A DNA stretch of 64,000 nt from an uncultured Ruminococcus sp. Its GTDB lineage: Bacteria; Bacillota; Clostridia; Oscillospirales; Ruminococcaceae. Of this stretch, positions 50,761-60,727 are shown in pieces. The notes under the pieces are model-generated. The model worked only from the letters and a program-made list of their open reading frames with translations. It ran no database searches and was not told the origin of the DNA. How positions within the stretch are numbered: position 1 is the first letter of the stretch; the number at the start of each line of letters is the position of its first letter. A program made the translations under genes and the position numbers. Where the stretch lies: the NCBI GenBank assembly GCA_945868475.1, contig CAMBLM010000004.1, forward strand, positions 118,693 to 182,692, read 5' to 3'.

Positions 50761-52122
50761 TTAATGTCTTATATAACAATTCGGATGTTCGCTTTTCAGC
50801 TTTTCATAGGTATCGTAACCATATACCTGATTATATGCCAAAGACAATGACCCTAAATTTGTTAAATTACTTAATGGACTTATGTCACTTATTTGATTAA
50901 CATTAAGATTTAAATAGGTAAGATATGTCAAATTGCTTAATGCACTTATGTCACTTATTTGATTGTTTATAAGCGACAGATGATAAAGATATGCTAAATT
51001 GCTCAATGGGCTTATATCGTTTATCTGATTGCTATCTAAAACCAAATTGGATATTACTGTTAAGTTATTTAATGGACTTATGTCACTTATCTGATTATCC
51101 GATGCCCATAAAATAGTCAAATTTGTTAAATTACTCAATGGACTTATGTCACTTATCTGATTATCCGATGCCCATAGAATAGTCAAATTTGTTAAATTGC
51201 TCAATGGGCTTATATCATCTATCTTGTTATACGACAAATTCAACTCTGATAAATTTGTCAATTGGCTTAAAGGGGTTAAATCACTTATTTTATTAGAACT
51301 CAAGTCAAGAACCATCAATTTTTTTAATTTAGATAATGGTTGTATATCCTCATCTGTTAAATATTTATTTGATAATTTTAGCTTTGTTAAAGAAGTTGAA
51401 TACCGGCTGCCTTGTATTGTAACGTAATCGACTTTAGGATTATTATTTAGATTGTCTGCAAAATCTGTTGCAGCTAATTCAATAGAGTCGCTGGCAAGAC
51501 TATGATAATATGTAAAATCATGCGGATATTCGGACATATATGCGCTACATTTATCAAAAGAGTATTCTGATGATGCAGGCACTGTTAATGTAACTTCTCC
51601 CAATCCATTATTTACGATTTTCCGATCTGATAAATTGCTGATACTTATACCTACGAATTCATTTGATGATGGGAAACTAACTTCAATTTCCCCTGCTTCT
51701 GAACTGGTCAAAAAATATTTGACCGTTACATCATACAAATATGAAGCCGGATCAGTACATACAACGTTTGTTATTTTTATATAATCTTCTGTAATTTCAG
51801 CAATGTCAGTGGTATCTGTGTTTTCAAAATAATAATCATCATCGTCACTGAAAATAACTTCCTCGTCATCATTTTCGACAATTGATACCGGAACTTCTGT
51901 CATTGTACTTTCTTGTTTTTCGGTTTCGGATATTTTAGAAATTTCGGTCGTTTCGTTGTTATCATACGTTCCGGAAGTTGCGATCATTTCGGAAGTTATA
52001 GCTGTTTCACCGGTCACATTTGTTTCCGCCGAAACATTTTCCTTATTTGCGCATCCCGAAAAGCCGCACATGGCAACAGCCAAACATAAACCAAGGATCA
52101 TAGTTTTTTTTATCATTTTCAT
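50761..52122 (-). CDS. Internalin-type LRR lipoprotein
   Basis: 453 aa from the ATG at 52122 (AAAGGA 9 bases upstream). Lipobox signal peptide (ILGLCLAVAMCGFSGCAN). An Asp/Glu/Thr-rich linker (about 30-100) precedes an Ig-like beta region, then eight 22-residue LRRs (about 265-450) of the type LSQLTNLSELNLSYNKIDDISP. Two adjacent repeats are identical (LSNLTNLTILWASDNQISDI), reflecting a 66-bp tandem repeat around 51065-51195. It is lipid-anchored at the membrane face and presumably binds a protein or glycan. Confidence 0.85.
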   Translation of the reverse strand: MKMIKKTMILGLCLAVAMCGFSGCANKENVSAETNVTGETAITSEMIATSGTYDNNETTEISKISETEKQESTMTEVPVSIVENDDEEVIFSDDDDYYFENTDTTDIAEITEDYIKITNVVCTDPASYLYDVTVKYFLTSSEAGEIEVSFPSSNEFVGISISNLSDRKIVNNGLGEVTLTVPASSEYSFDKCSAYMSEYPHDFTYYHSLASDSIELAATDFADNLNNNPKVDYVTIQGSRYSTSLTKLKLSNKYLTDEDIQPLSKLKKLMVLDLSSNKISDLTPLSQLTNLSELNLSYNKIDDISPLSNLTNLTILWASDNQISDISPLSNLTNLTILWASDNQISDISPLNNLTVISNLVLDSNQINDISPLSNLAYLYHLSLINNQISDISALSNLTYLTYLNLNVNQISDISPLSNLTNLGSLSLAYNQVYGYDTYEKLKSEHPNCYIRH

Positions 52123-52164
52123 AACAAATATTCCTTTCATAATTTAATAGTAATGTCCTATTTA

Positions 52165-53769
52165 TCACCACTTAGGTTCAACGTAAAATATATCGCAATC
52201 GGGAAGTGCGTTTTCCAGCATTTTAATATCATCTGTGCTGCAGTTGGTATTGATAACATTAAGCAGCTCCAGTGACGAACAACCCGTTAACGGAGCAAAC
52301 GATTCAATTGACTTATTATCGTTCAAGTACAGCTTTTTCAAATGTGTTTTATCTTTCAATCCGCTTATACTTACCAACTTATTATTATCGAGAACCACTT
52401 CTTCAAGATCGTCCATATTTTTTAATGCATAAACATTGACGATTTGGTTGTAGCTGAGCCATAGTACCTTCATTTCTTCAAGATTTATAAGCGGAGAAAT
52501 GCTCAAAATACGATTTTGTGTCAGATTAAGATCTTGCAAATGCGTCATATTTGATAATGCCGAAATATCCTCAATTTGATTGTTATAGAGATCTAATGCT
52601 TTCAGAGAAGTAAGTCCCGCAAGACAGCTTATATCACTTATTCTATTATTCGATAGCACAAGGGTCTCAAGGTTTGTGAAATTGCATAGATTTTGAATAT
52701 CATCATTCGTTAAATCTTGTCCGCTTAAATCAATATATACAGCATCGGGTGAATACTCTGTACCGCCAATCGAATATATTGAGGTGTTATCATAATTATC
52801 ACTATCACTATCATAATCATAACTATCATAGCTGTCATAATCATCATAATATTCCGTTTCGGTGTCCTGAGAATTATAACGATCCTTATTTGTATCCATA
52901 GCGCCAGTCGATGCTTTGCTAAAAAAAGCCAGAATAATGACAACAACAATTGCTGCAAGTACAATATAAAATGTTTTTTTGTTTTCACGGTTCTTTTCTT
53001 CGTTCTCTCGATCAATAAGCTGCTGGTGCTTTATTTCTATTTCATGCTGATATCTTTGTTCCTCTGCTTTCCTTTGTTTGTCAAGCTCACGCCTGCGCTC
53101 TCGTTCCTTTTCCATGAAATCCAGTTTGCTATTATATTCTTCTTCCCGATCTTTGAGATGCCTGTCATCAAAGAGTTCAAAAAGCTTGCTTTTATCTATT
53201 CCGCACACGGAACATTCACGGTTATAGTGATTTATCGCTCCACAGGTGCATATCCAGTGGTATTCATAGGTTTTGGGTATGTATATCACCTTATCCGCAG
53301 GGTAATTAAGACTCTTGAACTCATCCATCAAAACGGGTAAAAGTCTCTTATCGTGCATATCTTTCACACGGCTCTGTAAACCGAATACTATTATTTTGTC
53401 ATTCTCGGAAAACTCCCAGCGTGTATCATCGGGGAAAATAACGCTTTTTACGACAACGTTGCATTTTCTGGTGAATTTATTTGGGCAACAGATCAACTCT
53501 TTATCACCAAATGTCTCTCCGTTTTTGATATTAAGGTCAAGAAGCTGATATCTTGTTACGCCTTCAAGCGTTTCATTTTCAATATCGAAACACACAATAT
53601 CAAAGATAACAGCACTTATACACTTCGGGGAAATGCTTTTGAATCTTGTCTGAACAAATATATTGTTTGTTTCGCTGTCTTTAAGTAAATTTCCCCCTGT
53701 TATGAATATAGGACATCCTTCGATATACTGATAATTTTCAAATCGTCTAATAACAGTAAAATCAAACAT
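52165..53769 (-). CDS. Bitopic membrane protein: zinc ribbon, coiled coil, TM, extracellular LRR
   Basis: 534 aa. Residues 1-175 form an intracellular beta-rich domain. At about 182-198 a zinc-ribbon-like set WICTCGAINHYNRECSVCGI is followed by a highly charged coiled coil (KERERRRELDKQRKAEEQRY). One membrane helix (FYIVLAAIVVVIILAFFS, about 282-300) is followed by an acidic Tyr/Asp-rich stretch (EYYDDYDSYDSYDYDSDSDN) and internalin-type LRRs (about 360-520). No signal peptide, so the N-terminus is cytosolic and the LRRs face out. The domain order is unusual. It is the second gene from the 54581 membrane protein. Confidence 0.8.
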   Translation of the reverse strand: MFDFTVIRRFENYQYIEGCPIFITGGNLLKDSETNNIFVQTRFKSISPKCISAVIFDIVCFDIENETLEGVTRYQLLDLNIKNGETFGDKELICCPNKFTRKCNVVVKSVIFPDDTRWEFSENDKIIVFGLQSRVKDMHDKRLLPVLMDEFKSLNYPADKVIYIPKTYEYHWICTCGAINHYNRECSVCGIDKSKLFELFDDRHLKDREEEYNSKLDFMEKERERRRELDKQRKAEEQRYQHEIEIKHQQLIDRENEEKNRENKKTFYIVLAAIVVVIILAFFSKASTGAMDTNKDRYNSQDTETEYYDDYDSYDSYDYDSDSDNYDNTSIYSIGGTEYSPDAVYIDLSGQDLTNDDIQNLCNFTNLETLVLSNNRISDISCLAGLTSLKALDLYNNQIEDISALSNMTHLQDLNLTQNRILSISPLINLEEMKVLWLSYNQIVNVYALKNMDDLEEVVLDNNKLVSISGLKDKTHLKKLYLNDNKSIESFAPLTGCSSLELLNVINTNCSTDDIKMLENALPDCDIFYVEPKW

Positions 53770-53780
53770 ATTGCCACCTC

Positions 53781-54581
53781 TTAATCCATGATATCGGGAT
53801 ATACATTATTTTCTTTTGTGCTGCGGCTTTGTACAGGAGCAGTCGGAGCTGTTGTGGAATTATTTTGATTTGGATGATAATATGCAGTTGATTGATCATT
53901 ATACACAGTATATTTCGTTGAAGTTGTTTTAGGCTTATCGGTAAGTCCACCGTTTGATTTGATCTGATAAATGATCCCGCAGACAGCACACAAAAGAAAA
54001 ACAAGTATACCAAGGTTAGAACCTGCTGCAATGTTCAGCGCTCCAACAAGTCCCGTGTAAATTATGACTATCGGTTTCCAGAACTTTACGACAAGAATTC
54101 CTGTAATTATAGCGGGAATAAGCGACGTGAAGAATGATGGAATAATGTTTGTATCACTCAGTACAGCCTTATTTATAATTGAAACGGCGAGCGATACAAT
54201 ATAAACCCCCGAAAATCCAACAAGAAACGCACCGACAACCTCCCAGAAATATGCAATCATCGCTCCGGCAATACCGCATATCAGCATTATAAAGATCATA
54301 AATGTCACTATACCTTGTATTGAATCAGCATCAGCGTCTAATGCAGCAGCACCTAAAAGACCGATTATAAATCCTACCGTTGCACCCGTAAAAAAGCCGC
54401 TTATTGCAAGTGTTATTCTGTAAAGCTTATATCCCCAGAAACACTGGATAATTCCGATAACAATAGCAATGAATGCTATTAACGTTTTAATTTTGTTTAT
54501 GGTGTCGGAAAATTCGGAAAAAACATTGAAAATATCCATACCCGAACCGTAACCGCCATAATCATCAAATAAACCGTACAT
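53781..54581 (-). CDS. DUF4203-like polytopic membrane protein
   Basis: 266 aa from the ATG at 54581 (AAGGGG 10 bases upstream). Seven hydrophobic segments with glycine-rich turns (KLYRITLAISGFFTGATVGF, ILVVKFWKPIVIIYTGLVGA), resembling the DUF4203/TMEM198 fold, then a Ser/Thr/Asn-rich cytosolic or external tail. It lies 11 bp before the 53769 gene and so begins the LRR operon. Function unknown. Confidence 0.75.
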   Translation of the reverse strand: MYGLFDDYGGYGSGMDIFNVFSEFSDTINKIKTLIAFIAIVIGIIQCFWGYKLYRITLAISGFFTGATVGFIIGLLGAAALDADADSIQGIVTFMIFIMLICGIAGAMIAYFWEVVGAFLVGFSGVYIVSLAVSIINKAVLSDTNIIPSFFTSLIPAIITGILVVKFWKPIVIIYTGLVGALNIAAGSNLGILVFLLCAVCGIIYQIKSNGGLTDKPKTTSTKYTVYNDQSTAYYHPNQNNSTTAPTAPVQSRSTKENNVYPDIMD

Positions 54582-54755
54582 AAAACTCTTGACCCCTTCC
54601 TGTAAAACCGATATAATTTTAATTTGGAATAACAATTATCCGTATTTCTATTATAAATCTAAATAATTAGACATGTATTTTTCAATTCCGCTTGAAATTG
54701 GCACACTTTCGTGGTATAATTATGTCATAATATGTAATATATTGGAGATGTGAAA

Positions 54756-56012
54756 ATGGATCAATTTAAAACAGTTAGTAAAAACAGGTCAGATGTACAA
54801 AAATATTTGAAAAACTATTTTAATTACGACTTTCCTAAAGATAGGCAGCTCACTGCGGATGAGATATTCAGCATTTTAAAAGACCATATGCAGCCTTTTT
54901 CTTTCAGTAAATATTTAAAAATTTTTATTGCAAATAAATTCTCGGGAAATTTCAGTGTGTACAATGACGATTCAGCCCGAACAGAGGCAATGATAAGCTT
55001 TTTTATAGACGCGTTTAGAGACTGCGGCATACTTAATCAAAAAAATATTTTCAGCAGGGATAAGAAAATAATCACGGGCGAGCTTTTGAGAAAACAGGTA
55101 AGGAATTGGCTCAACGGTGTTACTCCGTCAAGGGAAAGTATCTTCCTTTTGTCTTTTGCTTTGAAAATGGATTGTGATGAGCTTTCGGATTTTCTCGCCA
55201 ATGGTATTCATGACAAAAAACTTAATTATAAAAATCCCGCGGAAGTAGCAGCGTTTGCATGCTTGAATAAAATGAAAAGCTACAAATATGCCGAAGAAAT
55301 ATTGGAGCTGGCTGAGGGAAAAGCTCCATACACAAAGGAAAGTGGCAGGATATTTTTTACATCAGAATATGAAGCTTTATACGAAAAAATCGACACAGAG
55401 GAAAAGCTGATCAGCTTTATTGCGGATCTGATAACGGAAAATAATGATCCAAAAACCAGTAAATGTATTAAAGTATGTTATGATGAGCTTATTAAAAAGA
55501 TATACAAAAATGCTGCTGCCGACAAAATGATATCAGTGGCAAATGAAACGGGTATTGAAATAAGTTTATCGGATAAGATCTCCTTCGGTACTGTAGAAAG
55601 ATATATTTATTACTATATGCCCGTAAAAAGTGAAAAAGGATATTTTCGGACTGATACTTATGCACCATACGCCAATGGCAACATTATGGGAAAACAAAAT
55701 AATTACTTTAAAGACAGCAAGTGGTTCTTTTCAACGCTTTTAAGGCGCTCAGATCTAAAAAAAATGTTCAATGGTCAGAAAGCGATCTCAAGGGATACGA
55801 TATTAACACTTGCTTTTTTTGCTGCTTGTGAAGATGAGTCGGACTGTGACGTTTATGAATATATTATGGAAATAAATGACCAGTTGTGTTACTGCAGATT
55901 TGAACAGATCAATTTTGCATATCCTTATGATCTGTTTATTTTTATGTGTCTGCAGACAGATGATCCGCTTTCATGTTTCAGAAAAATATGGAAATATTCT
56001 TGGATAAAATAA
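54756..56012 (+). CDS. Large helical protein with HTH-like segment (kinase-operon regulator?)
   Basis: 418 aa from the ATG at 54756 (GGAG 8 bases upstream; a GTG at 54750 has no space for it). A central segment LLRKQVRNWLNGVTPSRESI followed by FLLSFALKMDCDELSDFL looks like an XRE-type HTH in which the recognition helix has changed. The segment recurs in altered form near the C-terminus (LKKMFNGQKAISRDTILTLAFF), giving two related halves. No membrane part. It is 13 bp before the kinase-NTPase gene and probably regulates or partners it. Confidence 0.65.
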   Translation: MDQFKTVSKNRSDVQKYLKNYFNYDFPKDRQLTADEIFSILKDHMQPFSFSKYLKIFIANKFSGNFSVYNDDSARTEAMISFFIDAFRDCGILNQKNIFSRDKKIITGELLRKQVRNWLNGVTPSRESIFLLSFALKMDCDELSDFLANGIHDKKLNYKNPAEVAAFACLNKMKSYKYAEEILELAEGKAPYTKESGRIFFTSEYEALYEKIDTEEKLISFIADLITENNDPKTSKCIKVCYDELIKKIYKNAAADKMISVANETGIEISLSDKISFGTVERYIYYYMPVKSEKGYFRTDTYAPYANGNIMGKQNNYFKDSKWFFSTLLRRSDLKKMFNGQKAISRDTILTLAFFAACEDESDCDVYEYIMEINDQLCYCRFEQINFAYPYDLFIFMCLQTDDPLSCFRKIWKYSWIK

Positions 56013-56025
56013 GGTTGGGAATTTT

Positions 56026-58782
56026 GTGGGAAGAAAATTATTGTCAACAGGGGATAAAATAACGTTAAAAAATTTCAGGAACGGGGAGCTTCTTGAACTT
56101 GAGATAACTTCAACACCTCTCGGAGAAGGCGGGAGCTGTGTTGTATATGAAGCAAGGGAAGCCGGCAGCGGACTTGTATGCAAATACAGATTGAAAGAGT
56201 TATATCCCGAAAACATCGACGGTATTGATCGTGACAAAAACAATCAGCTTATTATAGGAAATAATATTCGTCCGGAATATCATGAGGCTTGCACCAGATT
56301 TGATAAATCTCTTAAACTTTTGTGGGATATGGCGTATTCCAATGATACAGGAAGCTATACGGTTTGTCCGCTCGGAAAATTTATTGGAATGGCAGCAGAT
56401 ACTCCGGCACAATATCTAATCACCCAGTGGATGCCATCTGACAGCCTAAATACCGCAAATTTATGCGGATCGGACGATCTGTATCTCATTGCAAAAATAT
56501 GCCTGAAAACAGCTATGGCAGTAAAAGAATTTCATAAAAAGGGATATATCAACTTTGATATAAAACCCGAAAATATTTTGTATTCGCCTCAAACAGATAA
56601 TATTGCATTTTTCGATACAGACACTGTTTTCAAAAGGGAAGAGATTCAGGGTCAGACTGTTATGTTTTCCGAAGGAGCCGCTCCTGAGATCGTGAATGGA
56701 TTTGAAAAGCTGTACTCCGAAAAGGTCGATGTATTTTCAATTGGTTCAATGCTTCACAGATTTATTTTCGGCGAAAATTACTTTCCCGGACAATACTCGA
56801 CCGGATATTCAAACTCTGCAGATATGATATCCCTTTCTGCTATTCTGAAATGCGCCAATCCATGCGCTGCAGCGACGGTACTTAAAATATGGAGCAGGTG
56901 CAGTCCGGGAAATCCTATAAAAAGATGCAGCATCAATGAACTTATATCAATGCTTTCAGAATTGACCGTGTTTTCAGATCCCGGCAGTATTTATGCCGAG
57001 AGCAGTTATATACAACCTCCGGAAAGCAGCACTGATGAATACGGTGATGAACTGTATTCCATAAGACAAAAACTTTTAAAACATCATTATGTTTTGGTGC
57101 AGGGGTTACATGGAAGCGGAAAAACTGACTTCATAAAAAATTATGCCCTCAGTTTTGGCGACTTTTATCCAACTATTATATGGGCGGATCTCAATGGAAA
57201 TATAAAAGATACAGTTTCAAAAATAAAGTTTGCCGGTATAAACGATGAAGAATACAATAACAAAGAACAGCTTTTTGAAGTGAAATTCAATCGTCTGAAG
57301 AAATATGATGATCGGCTTCTGCTCATAATAGACGGTTACGACAGTCCCGATAGCTTTTTGGCTGAATTTCTGGAAAGTCTTGATGTTCATATACTTATCT
57401 CAAGTGCCTGCTGCAGCAATGAGATCGACAGCGATCATATTTATACAATGAAAAAAGAACAACAGCAGATGTTCAATCAGGAAGAAAAAGAAGAACTTTA
57501 CAATAAAATGACAAAATTAAAAAAAGCAAACCGTTCTTTAAGATTATTCTGTCAGACATTACTTTATATTTCCGTTACAGCACTAATTGCATCTGTTTCA
57601 ATGTATGTATTCGTATCCAAAGCGTTCGCTGTATCTATCATAATATTGACAGCTGTGATCTTCATTCTTAAATCATTGACATTCGGCAAAGCAAGCAAAG
57701 AGGCTGTTTTTAACATTTCACGCAAATATTGCTATAAACATTATAAGGAAGCATCTTTCTTTGCCGGCAATGAGAACAATCAGCAGACATTTGAGATCGC
57801 AGCATCAGATTTTATATCCAATATGGAAGATAAACGGCACCGGTTCAGAATCATACTCGGGATCTCGGCAATTTCCTGCGGCATGGCAACAGCAGTGATC
57901 TCTTTCATTATCAACAGTTTTCCATTCCTTATTGCACTGTATTCATTAATAATCATGGTTGTTTTTATTGTTGATTACGAATACAGTTTCAGAATGAGCC
58001 AAAACATTTATAATACACAATTCGGCGGCACGGGTAAAGGTGAAAAAAGAAGCTTTTATGAGATATACAACTTTAAAAGTCCATCTGATAAAGCTGACAA
58101 AAATGAAAAGCTCAGTCCTGAATGTGAACGTCTTATAATATATAATGAATACAAAACCAGGTGTAACATATGGGGGACGATAGATATTATCGCAAAATCT
58201 TTTGCCGGAGTGAATATACTTTCTGTAATTTTCGATCTTTTTCCGATCCTGCCAAATAATTATTTCAGGATTCCACCCTTTTTTCCAAAGAATTCAAGCC
58301 TCTGCTTGGGAATGATAATTTATATCCTGCTGACAGTTGTTCCTGCTGCCATGAGCAAAGATTTTTATTACAATATTAAAGAGCTGCTTTTTACGGCCTT
58401 CTCAGATGACAGAAAATTCATTTCTGAAAAATTCACCGAATATACTGATGAAGCACTCATTAGCAGCATTTCATCAGCACGCGGTATCTACAATTTTGCA
58501 GTTATTCAGTTTGAAAAAGGAATACCTATCTATGAAATCAGAAAAGCGGAACGCCCGACATTTGCGCAGTACTGTACAAGCCACAGCGTCAGTGCAATAA
58601 TTTATCTTTCATTTATGACAATAATTGAATTAAGCGTAATCGTATGGCACTTTTCTGTTTATTCAGCATTTATCCCAATACTTGCAGTAAATATAGCATT
58701 TATGCTGTGGTGGGAAATATCAGGAATCTATAAATACAGTAAAAGGAAGCTTAAAGTTACGACCAATGAAACAGTTAAATAA
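56026..58782 (+). CDS. Protein kinase / P-loop NTPase / multi-TM fusion protein
   Basis: 918 aa. Residues about 28-315 are a eukaryotic-type protein kinase: glycine loop LGEGGSCVVYEA, Lys53, catalytic loop YINFDIKPENIL (HRD altered to NFD, with Asp178, Lys180 and Asn183 kept), metal loop FFDTDT (DFG altered to DTD), and AAPEIV. A STAND/NACHT-like P-loop domain follows, with Walker A GLHGSGKTDF (360-369) and Walker B LLLIIDGYDS. From about 505 on there are roughly nine membrane helices. The kinase may be catalytic or degenerate. It starts at GTG, TTTGTGG context. It overlaps the flippase gene by 17 bp. Confidence 0.75.
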   Translation: MGRKLLSTGDKITLKNFRNGELLELEITSTPLGEGGSCVVYEAREAGSGLVCKYRLKELYPENIDGIDRDKNNQLIIGNNIRPEYHEACTRFDKSLKLLWDMAYSNDTGSYTVCPLGKFIGMAADTPAQYLITQWMPSDSLNTANLCGSDDLYLIAKICLKTAMAVKEFHKKGYINFDIKPENILYSPQTDNIAFFDTDTVFKREEIQGQTVMFSEGAAPEIVNGFEKLYSEKVDVFSIGSMLHRFIFGENYFPGQYSTGYSNSADMISLSAILKCANPCAAATVLKIWSRCSPGNPIKRCSINELISMLSELTVFSDPGSIYAESSYIQPPESSTDEYGDELYSIRQKLLKHHYVLVQGLHGSGKTDFIKNYALSFGDFYPTIIWADLNGNIKDTVSKIKFAGINDEEYNNKEQLFEVKFNRLKKYDDRLLLIIDGYDSPDSFLAEFLESLDVHILISSACCSNEIDSDHIYTMKKEQQQMFNQEEKEELYNKMTKLKKANRSLRLFCQTLLYISVTALIASVSMYVFVSKAFAVSIIILTAVIFILKSLTFGKASKEAVFNISRKYCYKHYKEASFFAGNENNQQTFEIAASDFISNMEDKRHRFRIILGISAISCGMATAVISFIINSFPFLIALYSLIIMVVFIVDYEYSFRMSQNIYNTQFGGTGKGEKRSFYEIYNFKSPSDKADKNEKLSPECERLIIYNEYKTRCNIWGTIDIIAKSFAGVNILSVIFDLFPILPNNYFRIPPFFPKNSSLCLGMIIYILLTVVPAAMSKDFYYNIKELLFTAFSDDRKFISEKFTEYTDEALISSISSARGIYNFAVIQFEKGIPIYEIRKAERPTFAQYCTSHSVSAIIYLSFMTIIELSVIVWHFSVYSAFIPILAVNIAFMLWWEISGIYKYSKRKLKVTTNETVK

Positions 58783-59967
58783 GAACTTTATTTGGAATGC
58801 AATGGGAAATACTGCCTATAATGGCTTACAGTGGTTCATAACCGTTATCGTTGCAAGATCATCGGGGCTTAACAATGCAGGAGTGTTGGCCATTGCAATG
58901 TCTTTTTCGCTGATATTCAGAACAATATCCTATTTTGGAATAAGAGATTTTCAGGTTTCCGATGAAAACAATAAATATTCTTTTGCGGATTATACCGGAC
59001 TCAGAATAATAACCTGTATACTTTCTCTTGCGGCATGTATGATATTTGCAGCTTTGAGCCGATATGCTCCAAATGTTCTGACAGCTATTTTCTGGTATAT
59101 GATCTTTCGCATATCCGAAGGATTCTCTGATCTGTTTCACGGAGCAATACAAAAGAAAGACAGACTGGATATATCCGGTGTGTGCCTCACTTTAAAGGCA
59201 GTTATAACAACGATCGCTTTTGCACTTGTTTTTTTGTTATGTATTCACTGAATTATGCCCTTGCTGCAATGGCATTGTCAGCCGTAACCGTAAACCTTTT
59301 GATAGAACTTCCACTGACTGTTAAAATATGCAACCTTAAAGCAAAAGTCAGATGGATAGAGTGCGGCAAACTTGCATTTGAAACGGCTCCACTGCTTTTA
59401 CATCTTCTTCTGACATCTGTGATCCTGAATATGCCGAAGTATGCACTTTCTATTGCATATAATGAAGTATATCTTGGAGCATATTCATCAATATTTTCCG
59501 TATCACAAATACTGCAGGGAGCATTTCAGTACATATACACTCCTTTTATCACAAAGTTTTCAAAATTGTATAGATGCAAAATGATTGAAAAAATAGAACA
59601 ACTTTCAAAGAGGATAATTTTCATTTTCCTTATTTTAATGATCCTTTTCACATTGATAATGCAGATATGTGGTACACATTTACTTGTTCTGATATTCGGC
59701 GAAGAAATAAAACAATATAAAGATCTGATCTTTCCATCAATAATAAGTGTTTGTGCCTATAGTATAATGATTTTTATTTGTACGCTGAAAACAATAATGA
59801 GACACTTTCGTATTATGATCTTGGGTCAAACAGCAGGACTGCTTGCAGGGGTAATATGCACATATTTTTTTATAAAGCTTTTTGGTACAGGCGGAGCTTC
59901 CTATGGAATGGCTGCAGCTTCGGCAGTTTCGTCCGTAATAATGCTTGGGGCAAATATTTTTGATTAA
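58766..59967 (+). pseudogene. Polysaccharide flippase (MOP/Wzx type), frameshifted
   Basis: The first frame (58766-59251) encodes four membrane helices of an oligosaccharide flippase (NFIWNAMGNTAYNGLQWFIT; FGIRDFQVSDENNKYSFADY). It breaks near 59235 in a T7 run, where dropping one T restores continuity into the second frame (VMYSLNYALAAMALSAVTVN, then more helices to TGGASYGMAAASAVSS). Together about 400 aa, the usual Wzx length. A single homopolymer slip could also be a sequencing error or phase variation. It overlaps the kinase gene. Confidence 0.75.
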
Positions 59968-60099
59968 CATGTGAAAGCTTATAAAACATACTGGGACAAC
60001 TTCCGTCGTGAATGCGGCTCTAAATGGAATAGCTTTATCGTAACCGTCAAATACTACGTGACTGCACACATCTAAAAATCCGTGGTAAAATAAGCCTAA

Positions 60100-60160
60100 T
60101 ACTAAACACCAATTAAACTATAGACAAAATCGATGAAATAAGGTATAATAAAATAGGTGA
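60100..60160. repeat. MITE-family left end leading into an IS630-like ORF
   Basis: TAA flank (60097-60099), then TACTAAACACCAATTAAACT and TATAGACAAAATCG. Unlike the MITEs it continues without the inverted right half, into a promoter-like GGTATAATAAAATAGGTGATG and the ORF at 60167. It looks like the left end of a larger parent element. Confidence 0.65.
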
Positions 60161-60166
60161 TGAAGA

Positions 60167-60331
60167 ATGCCTAAAACATATAAAATCAGCGCAGAAAATG
60201 CAGCGGAAATAGAAGAAGTAAGAAAAACAAATACAGACAAAAAAGTTGACAGACGACTGTATTGTAGCTTGTCGCGCAAAACGCAAAAAATTGACACGCA
60301 AAATGCAAAAATCCCGTTTGAAACGCCTTGA
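60167..60331 (+). pseudogene. IS630-like transposase N-terminal fragment
   Basis: 54 codons, MPKTYKISAENAAEIEEVRK then TNTDKKVDRRLY, matching the helix-turn-helix start of IS630-type transposases (MPKxYKISxENAAEI...RRLEAV). After RRLY the sequence leaves the family, and the catalytic DDE part is absent. Its position immediately inside a MITE-type end suggests it belongs to the autonomous relative of the MITEs. Confidence 0.6.
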
Positions 60332-60358
60332 AAATGACGTTCCGAACGGGATTTTTTT
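60307..60358 (+). terminator. Terminator at the end of the fragment
   Basis: AAAATCCCGTTTGAAACG / TGACGTTCCGAACGGGATTTTTTT-type stem with a T7 run. Confidence 0.7.
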
Positions 60359-60446
60359 ATAAGGAAAACAATATTAATTGAGCTTACATTAAGTATATCA
60401 CATAACAGTTCCGGCATAAATTATTATATGAAAATAAACCGTGATA

Positions 60447-60659
60447 TCAACCTTTTGACTGCGGGAAAACCGAAATAAGCTCCTGAATATCACAGCCGAG
60501 AACTTCGCATATCTTGTCAATATTATCAATTTTGAGAAAAGAGCAGGTATTATTTCAGATATCACATATTGTGGACGGTCTTATCCCCGTCAAAGCCGCA
60601 AGCTCCGATTGATTCATACGCTTATCTGTCAGGAGCTTTCGCAGATTTATTTTAACCAT
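60447..60659 (-). pseudogene. XRE-type HTH gene with internal stop
   Basis: ATG at 60659 with AGGAGG 6 bases upstream. The frame reads MVKINLRKLLTDKRMNQSEL, AALTGIRPSTICDI, a TGA at 60555-60557, then NNTCSFLKIDNIDKICEVLG and CDIQELISVFP. This is a YozG-type 70-residue Cro/CI protein broken by one nonsense codon, probably from TGG. It may be the remnant of a prophage repressor. Confidence 0.65.
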
Positions 60660-60727
60660 TTTGTACCTCCGATACTTTTGTTAAACAGCAAATAACCGAA
60701 TACGTTATTTGTGATCTAAAAAAAATA

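Noticed and set aside
59971..60075. 34-codon frame VKAYKTYWDNFRRECGSKWN...
   Set aside because: It may be the tail of a lost gene, but no family or start could be recognised, so it is not listed as a gene.
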